Positions 1-11,229 of a stretch of 64,000 bases of DNA are shown in pieces. The DNA comes from Mactra quadrangularis. Taxonomy: Eukaryota; Mollusca; Bivalvia; Venerida; Mactridae. The position numbers and the translations under genes are program-made. A model generated the notes under the pieces. That model did no database searches. It was not told the origin of the DNA and was given only the letters and a program-made list of their open reading frames with translations. The stretch covers positions 30,034,011-30,098,010 of the forward strand of contig CM046297.1 of assembly GCA_025267735.1 (NCBI GenBank), written 5' to 3'. Numbering within the stretch: position 1 is the first letter of the stretch; every line of letters begins with the position of its first letter.

Positions 1-124
1 CATAATTATAATGTTTTAATATATACATGTACATATATACATTTCATTATGCTTGTATATTCATTAACATTTGGTTTCTCAGCTTCCAAGCATAAAAAAT
101 GAACAAGCGAAAATTTTTTATAGT

Positions 125-679
125 TTATTCACATTGGCTAGACAATAATAAAACAAGTTTATGCATATTAGGATTAGTACAATACTTTGATGGTAAATAT
201 GTTTGTCTCAAATGTTTGTAAATTTCGCATGTAAGTACAAAGTGATAACTATCTTCAAAATTTAAGGGACAGAGTCTACATATACGTTGTTCATATGGTA
301 CATTTGAGAATCTCCCAGTCTCTACTTCATGCTTTAAAGTACAAGATCTGAGTTCAGATAAAACATGACAGAACTTACGAACACATACTATATCTAAATA
401 CAATTCATGACAATAACTAGATTTAAAGTTTTTATATATTGTAAGTTTTCTATTGGATTCTATATCGGAATACCAAGTCTGCAAATAATTGTCCGTCAAA
501 CGTTTTGTAAATTGCTTTATAGATGTATCAGTATTGTCAATATTTTGTCTCATCCAGACATAACCAAAACCATTCTTACAAAGAAGTTCACGTACACATG
601 ATACCCAATTATTACTTCCACAACTGTCATAATGTTTTAACATCAAATAACACTTTTTAGCATTTCTGTACTCTGGCAT
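125..679 (-). pseudogene. LINE ORF2 C-terminal region with Cys/His knuckle
   Basis: A 184-codon open stretch forms the tail of the LINE ORF2. Near residues 134-152 it carries a C-x2-C...H-x4-C pattern (CRLCP, then HFVLTC), the zinc-knuckle-like tail usual in metazoan LINE ORF2 proteins after the polymerase. It is basic and has no transmembrane segment. It is the best preserved piece of this element; its first Met is internal, not a true start. Confidence 0.7.
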
Positions 680-956
680 TTTAATAATCTAATCCAGTAG
701 GATATACATCGCATTGAACTGTCTAAATACATAGGGTAACGACCTCAGGCACCCAGTATGGCAGCACAACATGATTTTAAACTAGAACACATCCATTTTC
801 ATTTTCAGCATATCGATGGACAGATTTAGTATATTTACGCTGAGTTTGCCCCTATAGCTCACTACCATATAGGATTATAGGTTTTATTTTCATGTCAAAT
901 AGTTTAAAGAATATGATCTTTGGAAGTTGTCCATAGTTATAAAGATATTATAGCAT

Positions 957-1948
957 TTAGATTAGAACACATTTTGCCTTGATTGCCATCTCAGTTGCCA
1001 TAGTGTTCAATGATAACTGTGAAGTAAAAGTCACTCCAACATAGGTAAATGATGAGACAATCTCAAGTTCAGAGTTGTTGTAGTACCACTTCTCATTACG
1101 TGCTTGTTGATCACCTCTTTTGAAAATCATAATTTTGGATTTTTGTGAATTTACCAGTAGTTTTGTGGTTGTACAAAACTCACTTAGGGCATTCAATTGT
1201 CTTTGTAGACCTACAATTGTGTCTGAGGTAAGACCAACGTCGTCTGCAAATAACAGACTTAATATTTCAGTTATAGATGAAAATATCTGTACACCTTTAA
1301 TACCACTTTTGTCAAGTTTTTCACAAGCTCATTTTTATAAAGAATGCGAAAAGTACTGGTGAACACATACAACTTTGCTTGAGGCCAAAGGGCAGTCAAA
1401 ATAATCGGTTTTATCTCGGTTACTATCAGAAGTTCTAACACAAGCTTTGACTGACTTTAACATAAATTGTGAAGCTAGGAGAAGTTTACCACGTACACCA
1501 GTCTGTATAAGAACACTCCATAGCTTATTTCGTTGAATAGAGTCAAATGCAGTTTTGAAATCCTTGAATGTCACATATAGTTTCCCTCGCTTTTTACTTA
1601 AACATTTAGATATTAAACTTATTAGGATAAAAGCATTGCCAGTTGTACTGTAGCCAGATCCTAATCCCGACTGTGCTTCATTGATTTTATTCTTAATGAT
1701 GGCAAAGAAAGTAAGCCTTCGATTTAAGATACTTGTACATAAATTAGCGAAATGCCATGATAATTAGCCAAATTGTTAGTGTCAGATTTCTTAATAAACG
1801 GCACAATGATAGCTTTACTCCATTCAGTAGGATATTCTCCAGTTACATATAAACAGTTAAAAAGTCTATTTAACAATGGAAATAACAGTTTGCAGTATGT
1901 ATATAAAACTTGGTGGAATTTCATCGGTACCTGGAGCTTTATCAGCAC
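957..1948 (-). pseudogene. LINE reverse transcriptase fragments
   Basis: Three open pieces in order match a LINE polymerase. 1948-1724 has the N-terminal fingers (GEYPTEWSKAIIVPFIKK, then NYHGISLI). 1574-1335 has the palm A block (DFKTAFDSIQRNKLW) followed by a KACVR segment. 1196-957 has the thumb (NSQKSKIMIFKRG, then SFTYVGVTF). The palm C block with the YADD-type catalytic pair is not in any open piece, and frames shift between blocks, so the enzyme is dead. Confidence 0.75.
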
Positions 1949-2734
1949 TTAAGTGTTTTATACTGTTCATGATTTCCTCATCCGTAATTTCACCATTAAA
2001 TATAGTATTGTCAATGTCATCCAGGTCAGCATCATCTGTAATTTAAAAATCATCGTCATTCATGGGTGATTCTTCATCAGATTGAAATAATTTTTTCAAA
2101 GTGATTATACCATGTATCTGAGTCAATGGATTTCACACTGGATTTCTTTGTACTAAATGATTTGATCTGTTTCCAAAATGACTTTGAACTTTTCACATAA
2201 TTCACCAAGACTTTCATTTTGCGTTCATAGTATGTTGCTTTCTTATGATCACATAGCGTTTTAAATTCAGCCTTATCTAGTTTATATTGTTCCAACGTCA
2301 CTGTATCTCTTGTATTTCTATAAGTTCGAAGACTACTTTATTTGCGTTTTTTAGCGGATTTACATTCTTTATCAAACCAGACTGGTTGGCTGCACTTAAA
2401 GCTTTGCTTTAAAAGCGTACATGGAATTAAGCATTGTATGAAATTGTCATGTAACAATGTAGTTATGTTGTTGATATCATAGTTCAGGCCACTTATAAAG
2501 TCAATTATATGTTGTCAGGCAAAACTGTTAATAAAACTTAGCGCATTGTTTTGCAGTAATGGCAATGTCATGTTATCAAACACAAACAAATCATTTGGAT
2601 GCGAATACTCATTTTTAGCATTGTTTAAAGTTTATTCCTTTCAATTACAATTCATTAAGATTTCCAGTGGAAAGTGTGAAGACTCTAACTTTTCACCAAC
2701 TTTAAACATTTTTATATATTCAAATAAGTCACTA

Positions 2735-3391
2735 TTACAAATTAAATAGTCTATGATAGTCACTGTTACCTATGGTGCTTACGTACTTAAAATTCCCATT
2801 ATGATCACTATTACATCTTCCATTTGCAATTAACAAATTGAATGTTTTACATAGTTCTATCAATAAATTGCCTTGGTGGTTAAAAGTTTTATCTTGTGAT
2901 TGTCTATCTTCAAAATAATTATCAGTGATGATGGACTCTATTTCAGCTAAGTCATTAGGCGATTGTATATTGTCTATGAAATCACGTTTATCACCAGACC
3001 TAGCATTTAGATCCCCTAAGATACCGATATATACTTCATTCAAGTTCATATTTATATCAATTATACATTGTTCAAGAAGATATATTCCATTATTTGGTTC
3101 CTGTCTATAAGCTGGAGATTATTCAGGTGGTAAATAAGTAAAACAGAGTAGTAAATCTCTTCCAATATTAAATAGTTCATCATTTACTCGTAGAATTATG
3201 AATAATTTACTCTCATAATCTTTTCTCTTTATATACTTGGTAAATTCTCTCCTAACAAATACTATAAGGCCAGCCATATGTCTTCCATTTTTCTTAAATT
3301 TAAATGCCTCATTAGAATAGCTGTCAGAGTGTGGAAACAATTTAATACATTCATAATAGCTTGACATCCAAGTTTCTAGCAAGCAAAACAT
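2735..3391 (-). pseudogene. LINE endonuclease (EEP) fragments
   Basis: 3391-3119 contains the 'LLETWMSS' block, whose Glu corresponds to the metal-binding residue of the endonuclease/exonuclease/phosphatase fold, then GRHMAGLIVFVRR and the FTYLPPE block. 3049-2735 contains the 'ILGDLNARSGD' block (catalytic Asp/Asn) and ends near GNSDYHR (S-D-x-H type block). A stop and frameshift separate the two. The domain nicks target DNA in live LINEs. Confidence 0.8.
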
Positions 3392-3719
3392 ATCAAATGC
3401 ATTTAGGTATGCCTAAAGGTCCATAAAATCAAGTTTATCCCCTATACCCCCGATATTTCAACAGTTTATGTTAAGAGTTTTTTGTGTATCATGTAGGCCT
3501 CGGCCTCACAACTATTTACCACCAATGTTCATCTCAATTTGTTCGTAACTTTCTAAACCTGGTTGATTATTTATCCTCCTAGGAACTTTTTTATTAATCT
3601 ATTAACATAATCAGACATATTAAAAGTTTGAAGATATGTCCATATTATTAATGTTATGTTAACACAGTGTAATATAAATCCAATATATAACATTGATAGT
3701 AATACTCTAAAATGTTAAT

Positions 3720-3832
3720 AAAGTATTTAATTGGGGGGATACGAAGTATTTAATTTGAGGGGGTACGAAGTATTTTATAGGAGGGGGTTACGAAGTATTT
3801 AATTGGAGGGGGTACGAAGTATTTAATCGGAG
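3720..3832. repeat. 24-25 bp G-rich tandem repeat
   Basis: About five copies of a unit 'GGGGGTACGAAGTATTTAAT' with spacings of 24, 25 and 24 bases. The G runs are all on the plus strand. It lies between the LINE and the promoter of the secreted-protein gene. Confidence 0.85.
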
Positions 3833-4344
3833 ATATGAAGCATCAAATAAGCTTGATCTTCATTTTCATACAAGAACATTAAGATAACTGGACCCAGTTT
3901 CACGAACTCACGAACTCAATAACAGACTCAAGTGTTTTTGGTTTCTTAATTAGCATGTCAAAGTAATTGGACTGGTTGCTGTAAGATGATCATAATGATG
4001 AAAATACATAAAATGTATCATCATGAAACATCATAGTTTTATTATACACTTAAAGCCACAAACTCAATTTTCCATAGATACTAAACTCAACAATTTGTTA
4101 ACAAATCAATACATTTGAATTTAGTCTTATCCAAACATGTTTGTCTGTTTCATTTTGTACAATATGGCTTTAAACAACTTTTGGTGTTTCTAATTAAACT
4201 ATATAGGAGTCTTTTCCTATTAAATTTTATCTTAAATTTCGTTATTTCCAATCAATGTAGGATGTATCATATATTTCGTGGTTTGAAAAGGAACGAATAT
4301 TGTAGGTAAAACTAAAAAGTTAAAACCACTTCCTATGTGGTCGC

Positions 4345-4424
4345 GTCACGTGGTGGCAATGACGTAGTCATTACGTTTGTACAACTTCATTATATATAAG
4401 ATGGAAGTCTGTTCTGTTGTATCA
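4345..4424 (+). promoter_or_regulatory. Core promoter: E-box, bZIP-like site, TATA box, initiator
   Basis: A TATA box (TATATAAG, 4393-4400) lies about 31 bases before an initiator-like TCACT at 4423. Just upstream are an E-box GTCACGTGG (4345-4353) and a near-palindromic AATGACGTAGTCATT (4358-4372) of the CRE/AP-1 (bZIP) kind. The spacing is canonical and the first ATG of the gene follows 67 bases later. Which factors bind is inference. Confidence 0.6.
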
Positions 4425-4490
4425 CTACGCCAACGTTAAGCATAAGCGTAAGTCGATAGCTCCGGACGACAACAGTTTGATAAAAGTACC

Positions 4491-7400
4491 ATGTATAAAA
4501 TGTCAATTTTGAAGGTAAGATATTATATTTCTTTGAAGTCATCAACTAACTACATAAGAGTACGGGAAATAATTTATCATTATTTTGGACGTCTTCCATT
4601 GTATAAATGTTATCGCTGAATTTCTAAAAACAGTTCGAAATTATTTTTTCAACGGTAGTATAATATAATCTGGCAATATTGACTTAAGCTTGAACTATCT
4701 GATAATCATAATTACACACTTCACTTACATTATGTTGCGAGTTTCCGAATGCTTGTATATTTATTATACACGTGCTTATATGTGACTATAAATTGCATTT
4801 TGTAAATAAGTCATGTTGCTGGACTTATAATTTTGGACGTATTTGTTTATGGGAACACGTAAGACCGCAATATTGAGGCACAGTTTCAAAGTATTTGTTC
4901 TTTATTGACCAACTTTATTGTTCAGTATGTGTATTTTGCAGAAAGCTTCCGATAAAGTGCGATTTACAAATTAAGACAAAAATAGAGTGTAAATACTGAG
5001 TTTAATATATTTTGAATTAGGGTCAAACTCAGATTAAAATAGTCGGACTATACCATTATTGTATATCTACACCAGGTATATGAAACTTATTATCAATATT
5101 GCAAACTTACCGAATAATTCTAATTAAAAAACAATAGATATAAGTTGATTTCTTTTATAAAATGAACTTATCTAAATAGTATTGCAAACATGTTTTGAAC
5201 CGGAACACGTCTAACATACATGTTGTACATGCATTTGAAAAACTAAAGCTCAATTATTTTAGTGTTTTAACCCGCATTCAATTTATTGTATGAAATAGGT
5301 TAACATCAATCAGCTGTTTAATAGATTAATAAATCAATAGTGCCTGGTGTCGTTGATAATGAGACTTTTCATCGTTTTTACAAGACAGCGCTATCTTCGC
5401 TGTCGAGTATATTAAGTGGGTTTCAGAAATGAGACGAGTTAATCGTCGTCCTTTTTTCTTGTCATCAATAAATCATACGCACCTAATAAATAGTTCCATG
5501 CAACTTCTATAACTTGGTACTCTATTTATTTTATCTGTTCTCAAAACAATCATTATGCTTCCATTTAATGATTATCTAACGATTGTTATGAAAATTGAAC
5601 AATGTAGGACAAAAAATGCGCGACCTATAATCAGTGCGAATGGAGGTCTTTCATTCCAGATTTAAAGATATGTATAATACTGGCTTCTTTTAGTTTATCT
5701 GGGAAAACACCAGAACTAATACTATTATTTATAATAGATGCTAGACATATAGTAATTGTATCTCCACAGTACTTTAAAATTTTTGGTCCTACATTATCTA
5801 AGCCTGTAGATTTTTTGATGTCTTAATTGTTAATTATTTTCTTCACTTCTAAGGGAGTTATAAATTTCATATCAAACTTCTGCTCACTAAGCTCTGAGTC
5901 TTTAATTTTAAGATGAGAAATTTTCCTGCTGAAATTCGATTTTTTCGAGAATACTTGAAATGTTTATAACGTGCCTATTAAGTTCGTTTATTATATTTAA
6001 ATTTCCTTGCATAATGCCATTAGATGTTTTTAACTGATATGGTAGTGCCACATTTTTGTAGTTATTCATGAAAGATACCTACTTAATATGTTTCCATAGA
6101 TATTTAGAATCTTTGTTGTCTTTAATGGATTTTTTGTAGAAATCTTTTTTAGCTTGTTTTATACGAGAAGCAACTAAGTTCCTTTTAATTTTGTATCTGT
6201 CGTGGTCACATTTTTGTTTTAAGTGATCTCTTTCACGTATTAAGTTTTTTATTTCTCCGTTGAACCAGTCTGGCTGGTGTATATGTTTAACGCGTTTTTC
6301 TTTAATAGGCGCATGTTTTGATAATACACCGTTTAAAATGTAATAAACTAAATCTAAAGCATCATTAGGATCAAATACAGTTTCAATATTTTCAAAACCA
6401 GAACTCAGTAAATCATTTCGAAATTTTCCGTTCATCAAATTTATTAAAAGAACGATACTTAATAACCGTGAGATTCGGTTTTTTAGGTATACGTTTAAGT
6501 TCATTGAGAGTAACAAACACACAGGATAATGGTCGCTAATTGATAATTCTGACGCGAAAGTGCTGACTATATGCGCCGTGGAGTTCGTATAAATATGATC
6601 AATAGTTGTTTCACTTCTTTTAGTTACTCTTGTCGGGACTGTAGTCAATTGCGTAAGTCCAAATTTTGACACAAGGTCTGACCATTTTTCGTTGTTGAAT
6701 TTACCAACCCCGTTACTTTTGATATAATTGATATTAACATCACCAAGAATATAATAATTTATGTTTAAACAATCAACAATAATTAGCTGAGTATCATATA
6801 ATTCTATCCAATTTTGCTTTGAGTTTGGTGGTCTGTATATGAAATTTAAAAGGAAAGGTTTACATTTACCAGTTGATACTTCGAGCCATAAGGACTCGAT
6901 TGCAGTGAGTTCTATGTCATGACGTCGTTTGTAAGATACATTATTAGATATAGAAACAATTATACCCCCGCCCTTCTTTTCTTGACGATCTTTCCTTTCG
7001 AATGTATAATTTTCTATTTGAAACATATTATCAGAAATACTATCATTTAAAAAAGTTTCACAGATTCCTAGGTCTAGGAGCATTATTGCTAGATAAATAT
7101 CCTTTAATCTCATTTATTTTAGGAAGTAAATGTTGTATATTTAAACAAGTTATTAATTGACTTGACTTGGAATCCCAATTTAACTTAGAATTTAATTTGT
7201 TATGATCTTGTTTGTTAGTAGAAATACAGTTACATATTACCTGATTACATTCATAACAAATATCATTCAAACATAAAAATTGATTTTTTGATAAGTGTCA
7301 GTCTACATTTTCCTATTGATCATATGTTGTTCCAAAGCCAGGGGTGTTTTTATTCCATAAATGAGTCTGGTAGTCACTTCTGTATGGAAAGATTCGTTGG

Positions 7401-10400
7401 TAATTACCGCGTGGTCGGTAATTGATCTGAAGGATGCGTTTTTCCGTGTAATTATTGTTATGTTGGTCAAAGTACAATAACATGCATGCCCTAGAATGCG
7501 ACCTTTTTTTGTAAACCACGACGAGGACACTCAGGATGACAATAACATAACATGTGCTCTGTTTTACGAGTGTCTTACAGGTCGTCCACGTAAACATTGC
7601 GTATATATACATAGCCTGGTTTCATCACATACCGATATTTACGGGTGAATTATTTTTACAAGTTCATTGTTCAGTTATTTTAATCTTATTCCAAAACCTA
7701 TCATTATATTAAATTTACTATGTACATTTACATTATAAAGATGATCACTAAATATCAAAGTGGTATGTTTAAATCTGTAAAATGCTGTTCATGCATAAGC
7801 TTATTCACCCAATTAGTGGACAAGTCCAATGTTTAAAGTACAAAAACAAGCATGACCTAGAATAAGATCTGTAGTTGTTTATGAAATGGAAAAGATTTTA
7901 ACCATTACAAGCATGATTTACCAACAAATGGTGAATCACACACATTTCATTTTCATTACTGCCTAACCCAGAAATGGATTGTCTCATTTCTAATGTTTAC
8001 TCAAACACGTTTTGTTTTTTGTATACAGGTCGTCTACGTAAACATTGCGAATATAAGCTTAGCAAGGTTCATAACACACCAATATTTGAGGTTAATTATT
8101 TTTATAATGTTATAGTAACATTAGTTGACACTTATTTTTAAAACATATCATAATATAAAATTTACAATGCGCATACACACTATTTAAAATAAATTTTACA
8201 AATAAAAATGGTCTGTTGAATCATTAAAATGCTGTTCAAACATTAGCTTGTTCACCTATTTAGTAGGCAAGTCCATTGTTTAAAGTACAAAAACCCGAAT
8301 GACCTAGAATACGACCTGTAGATAATTGCATTGTTTATATAGAGTTTTTTGTTTTGTACTAACTATAATTAAATTACACGAGTACGTTACAGGTCGTCCA
8401 CGTAAACATTGCGTATGTAAACATAGCCAGTTTCATTACACACCAATATTTACGGGTGAATTATGTTTATAATTTTATAGTTTAATTAGTTTACTCTTAT
8501 TTTATAAACAGTTCAACATATGAAATTTATTATGTGCTTATACTCAATTTAAAATTATTCTTTAATATCAAAGTGGTTTGTTTAAATCATGTAAATGCTG
8601 TTTATGCATCAGCATACTCACCTATTTAGTGGACAAGTCCAATGTTTAAAGTACAAAAACACGCATGACCTAGAATACAACCTGTACTTTAAATATCACT
8701 CAATCATGTATTTTTTTATTTTAGTTTACAGCCTGTGCTCTTCTCGTATTGTTGATTGTCTGTAACAACGAAGCCAGACTTTTCCGAAATAGACATGGAG
8801 GTGGATATCGTCAACCTGACCTTAGTTAGTAGTACATTTTGATCATTGTAGTTTATAATATTTTATAAATAATTTCGGTTTTATACAGTCATCACTTCAT
8901 CAACAGTTAGTTCTCGTGTTGATGAACGGTACAAAACACGTGTTTTTATTTTATTTTAAAATACGTACCTTGTTTAGCACGCCAGAGATTGTGTTTCATT
9001 TCATTGTAACTGAAACTATAATTATAGTCTGGTTACAGATATTGTAATGATTTGGGGCTTTATCTAACACTTTTAATATTTTAGTTATAATGCAAAGCCA
9101 GACATTTACGGTTCCATAATACTTAGCTATCTTGACCTAAACTTTCGCCTTCCACTAAGCTGACAGCTACCCTGCTGTATACAGATGTAGGCAAGGCAGG
9201 ACATTGAACAAAGGCAATATTACGTATATTATATACATATAAATATAGTTGCGTAAAGTTAACCCCGATCTGAACTTAATCCAAGAATAATCATTACATT
9301 GAATGCGAATATAGTATTAATGCTCGACTCCGATACCGAAATATGTCGTTAAAAATTGAATGTAATTATTAAGCAAAGATTAATCTTTAAAATAAATACA
9401 AGCGTACAATGGATTTGTTTAATACCAGGGCGGAGAGGATTATGTGTTGAAATGTAACACAGAACACAAACAATAATAAATCAAAGAGCTGAAGGCACTG
9501 GATTTGTTCGGGTTTAAAAGGTAAAATGAGATTTCCGGCTCCAACTAAGTTTGTACACAAAGGACAGTTCAGTGATAGGTAGAACACGGTTCAAAACACT
9601 TCAAAAAGTCGATCTATAAATACAGCAGGTAAACCGGTCAGGCGAACACACTTTTGATTTGTGTTCAATCACAACATAATACATGCAATAATAAACTCTT
9701 TTAAGTTATCATTTATGCACATTTATTCTACTGCATCTGTATTTAAAATAAATGAAGTCCACTATTCAGACATCATTCAAAGTTATCAACTACATTCTTT
9801 ATTTTTTTCCCAAAGAACCATTCAATTACATAAGCTGATGTAACATCTCTACTGAAAACTGACACTAACGCAAGTCGTTACTGAATAGTTGATACAATTC
9901 TATTACATAATACGACTTTAATATCTTTACTGAGACGCTTACAAGCTATTATACATACCCTTCAGTATGACCGATTAATTCAGTGTATTTCATGAATTAT
10001 TGCGCCTGTCATAGCAGACAATCATTTTGAATTACTCTATACTTATATACTGAGGGACTACTTCTGGATTCTTCACATTTTCAAAATTAGAGAAGGTCTG
10101 AAGTACGGTAGATATATTTGTTCAGGACTGACGTCCCGAACAAATAAAAACGTTTTTAAAATCGCTGCAAATCGATGGCTCATTTTAAATACGTTATTTG
10201 TCGAAGTGTAGAATAGGCGTTTTACTAATTTTCGTCGGTATATGAGTAGATAAAAATAGATGCAAATGTGAAAGGTCAGATCGGGGTCACGCACTTTACG
10301 CACTATACACACATGTAATGAATACATTATAATTCTATGCTATTTCTGTTTGTTCAGGACGTACAATTGTCCCTGCACGGGTAACTGTAGCTGTTACAAC

Positions 10401-10707
10401 CGACGTTACAACCACTTCCACTACCACATCGACTAGCACCGTCACGGCAACGGTAAAAACAATTCTAATCCCGGGAGCTATTACTTCAAATGCTGTAACT
10501 ACAAAAGCATCTACAACCGCCATAACCCAATTCAATAACGTTCCTTTAGCAGGAATGATTCCAATCGGTGTCACAGTATGTATCGTGCTTGGAGCTAATG
10601 TTGCTGCGGCTGCTAATAGATTCCAAATAGTTAGAAACATTGTTGCTACTACGGCTGCATGTATACCAACACTTACTTGTGGAGTTTCAACTAGTATTGC
10701 TGGCTAA
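4491..10707 (+). CDS. Secreted Thr-rich precursor, three exons, family unknown
   Basis: Coding exons are 4491-4514, 8725-8824 and 10358-10707. Introns have GTAAGA/TTTTAG and GTTAGT/TTGTTCAG borders, and the phases (0, then 1) fit exactly. The 157-residue product starts MYKMSILK, then a hydrophobic core (residues 9-21, FTACALLVLLIVC) and a likely signal-peptidase site after NNEA (25). The mature part opens with a basic Gly/Arg/His/Tyr stretch (RLFRNRHGGGYRQPDL) ending in a dibasic RR (42-43), a possible processing site. Residues 50-76 are mostly Thr, Ser and Val; residues 103-157 are hydrophobic with three Cys (116, 143, 149). A second in-frame ATG lies at 4500. Intron 1 carries a LINE fragment and three MITEs. 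I recognise no family; an antimicrobial, mucus or shell-matrix role is only a guess from composition. Confidence 0.62.
5640..7290 (-). mobile_element. CR1-like LINE fragment in intron 1
   Basis: On the minus strand the order is the N-terminal 'LNIQHLLPKINEI' block (7270-7058), the endonuclease (7113-6079) and the first reverse-transcriptase block (about 5830-5640: KKSTGLDNVGPKILK, then SGVFPDKLKEASIIHIFKSG). The sequence stops there: the rest of the polymerase and the 3' end are missing. This is opposite to the usual 5' truncation of LINEs and implies a later deletion. It is antisense to the host gene. Confidence 0.85.
6079..7113 (-). pseudogene. LINE endonuclease domain, 344 open codons
   Basis: A long open stretch includes the 'ICETFLND' block (catalytic Glu), KGGGIIVSISNNV, FIYRPPNS, the YYILGDVNIN block (metal-binding Asp/Asn), 'TTIDHIYTNS' and 'SISDHYPV' (catalytic Asp-His). 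These are the motifs of a CR1/Rex-type EEP endonuclease, all present. The domain continues into a Lys-rich linker ending at LWKHIK. A frameshift near 7060-7110 separates it from its N-terminal block, and stops follow 6079. The nuclease core itself looks intact, so the copy is fairly young. Confidence 0.85.
7578..7871 (+). mobile_element. TA-flanked MITE, copy 1 (Tc1/mariner type)
   Basis: A 294-bp element starts CAGGTCGTCCACG and ends near CTAGAATAAGATCTG, with TA on both sides. Terminal repeats are about 8-9 bp (CAGGTCGT). The TA target duplication is typical of Tc1/mariner derivatives. No coding capacity. Confidence 0.7.
8026..8318 (+). mobile_element. TA-flanked MITE, copy 2
   Basis: 293 bp, the same orientation and ends as copy 1 (CAGGTCGT...ACGACCTG), flanked by TA. 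The 154 bases between copies 1 and 2 recur in inverted form next to the copy at 43.3-44.0 kb. Confidence 0.75.
8390..8684 (+). mobile_element. TA-flanked MITE, copy 3
   Basis: 295 bp, same orientation again; it starts CAGGTCGTCCACG, ends TACAACCTG and is flanked by TA. It ends only 40 bases before exon 2 of the secreted-protein gene, so it abuts the branch-point region of intron 1. Confidence 0.75.
8825..10357 (+). other. Intron 2 of the secreted-protein gene
   Basis: 1.5 kb of AT-rich sequence with no recognised element. At about 10104-10118 a stretch 'TATTTGTTCAGGACTGACGT' resembles the true exon 3 acceptor region at 10341-10363. It may be a decoy or duplicated acceptor. Confidence 0.5.
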
Positions 10708-10739
10708 AATATATGTCATCGACATGAGAATATTGTTGA

Positions 10740-10745
10740 AATAAA
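10740..10745 (+). promoter_or_regulatory. Poly(A) signal AATAAA
   Basis: AATAAA lies 33 bases after the stop codon of the secreted-protein gene, giving a short 3' UTR. A MITE begins only about 33 bases further on (10778), so the cleavage site falls right at the MITE edge. Confidence 0.6.
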
Positions 10746-10777
10746 TCAATCAGAACCGCATTCTATGTTGTTTATTT

Positions 10778-11025
10778 ATTGTTCGTTTTTTTTTCAACTG
10801 TCAAAACATGAATAATTTCACGGTGAGTGCGTTTGTTAAAATTATTGTTGTAATACACCCATGAGTTTACAAAAGTGTGTATTATGATAAGGTAAAGATT
10901 CTTATGCTGTATGATAAGTTTTGTCAAGATATTTTAATAACAATTCGGTCGCCAGTAAAAAAAACCAATGCATTCAGACACCGTGAAATTATGCAAGCTT
11001 AGACAGTTGAGAAAATACGGTCCAT
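10778..11025. mobile_element. MITE with ATTGTTCG / CAACTGTCAAAACATG ends, copy 1
   Basis: The left end matches copies at 52.1, 55.2 and 56.5 kb (ATTGTTCG, T run, CAACTGTC, then AATAATTTCACGGTGA). The right end is the decayed inverse (CACCGTGAAATTATGCAAGC, then GACAGTTGAG). It is non-coding and lies just past the poly(A) signal of the upstream gene. Confidence 0.65.
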
Positions 11026-11048
11026 ACTTTTATGGTGCATTCAAAAAT

Positions 11049-11225
11049 GTTTGTTTGTTTGTATGTTGGGATAAACGCTGTAGAAGCTCTTTTTATAAGT
11101 CAAATAACGGCGATCGGTCTTCCTACTTACTCCTCCTTGATAGGCTAAATCTCCGGATTTAGCCCTTCACCAACTACATGTACTAAGTGTATACTTTCGT
11201 TAGTGACTGGCAAATGCCCCACATA
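11049..11225 (-). mobile_element. SINE-B, 3' part
   Basis: The 3' region of the SINE-B family is recognised by the inverse of its AAC-GCCGTAGCAAC tail, CTAAATCTCCGGATTTAG and TATACTTTCGTTAGTGAC blocks. The tRNA-like head is absent. Confidence 0.65.
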
Positions 11226-11229
11226 ATAA

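Larger units (their letters stand above)
100..3600 (-). mobile_element. Decayed non-LTR retrotransposon (LINE)
   Basis: Fragments of one LINE ORF2 lie in the expected order on the minus strand: endonuclease (3391-2735), linker (2301-2077), reverse transcriptase (1948-957) and a C-terminal Cys/His region (679-125). Many frameshifts and stops break the frame, so it is a dead copy. Upstream of the endonuclease, about 3595-3513, a short open stretch ending at a stop may be the tail of an ORF1 or linker. The clade is not resolved; a CR1/Jockey/L2-type apurinic endonuclease LINE fits. The extreme 3' end is not clear, and the element may run to the window start. Confidence 0.85.

Noticed and set aside
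7303..7612. Two minus-strand ORFs
   Set aside because: They overlap the MITE edge and upstream repeat sequence in intron 1; no family resemblance.
10335..10640. 101-codon minus-strand frame
   Set aside because: Antisense to exon 3 of the secreted-protein gene; its openness follows from the ACN/GTN codon bias of the plus-strand exon.
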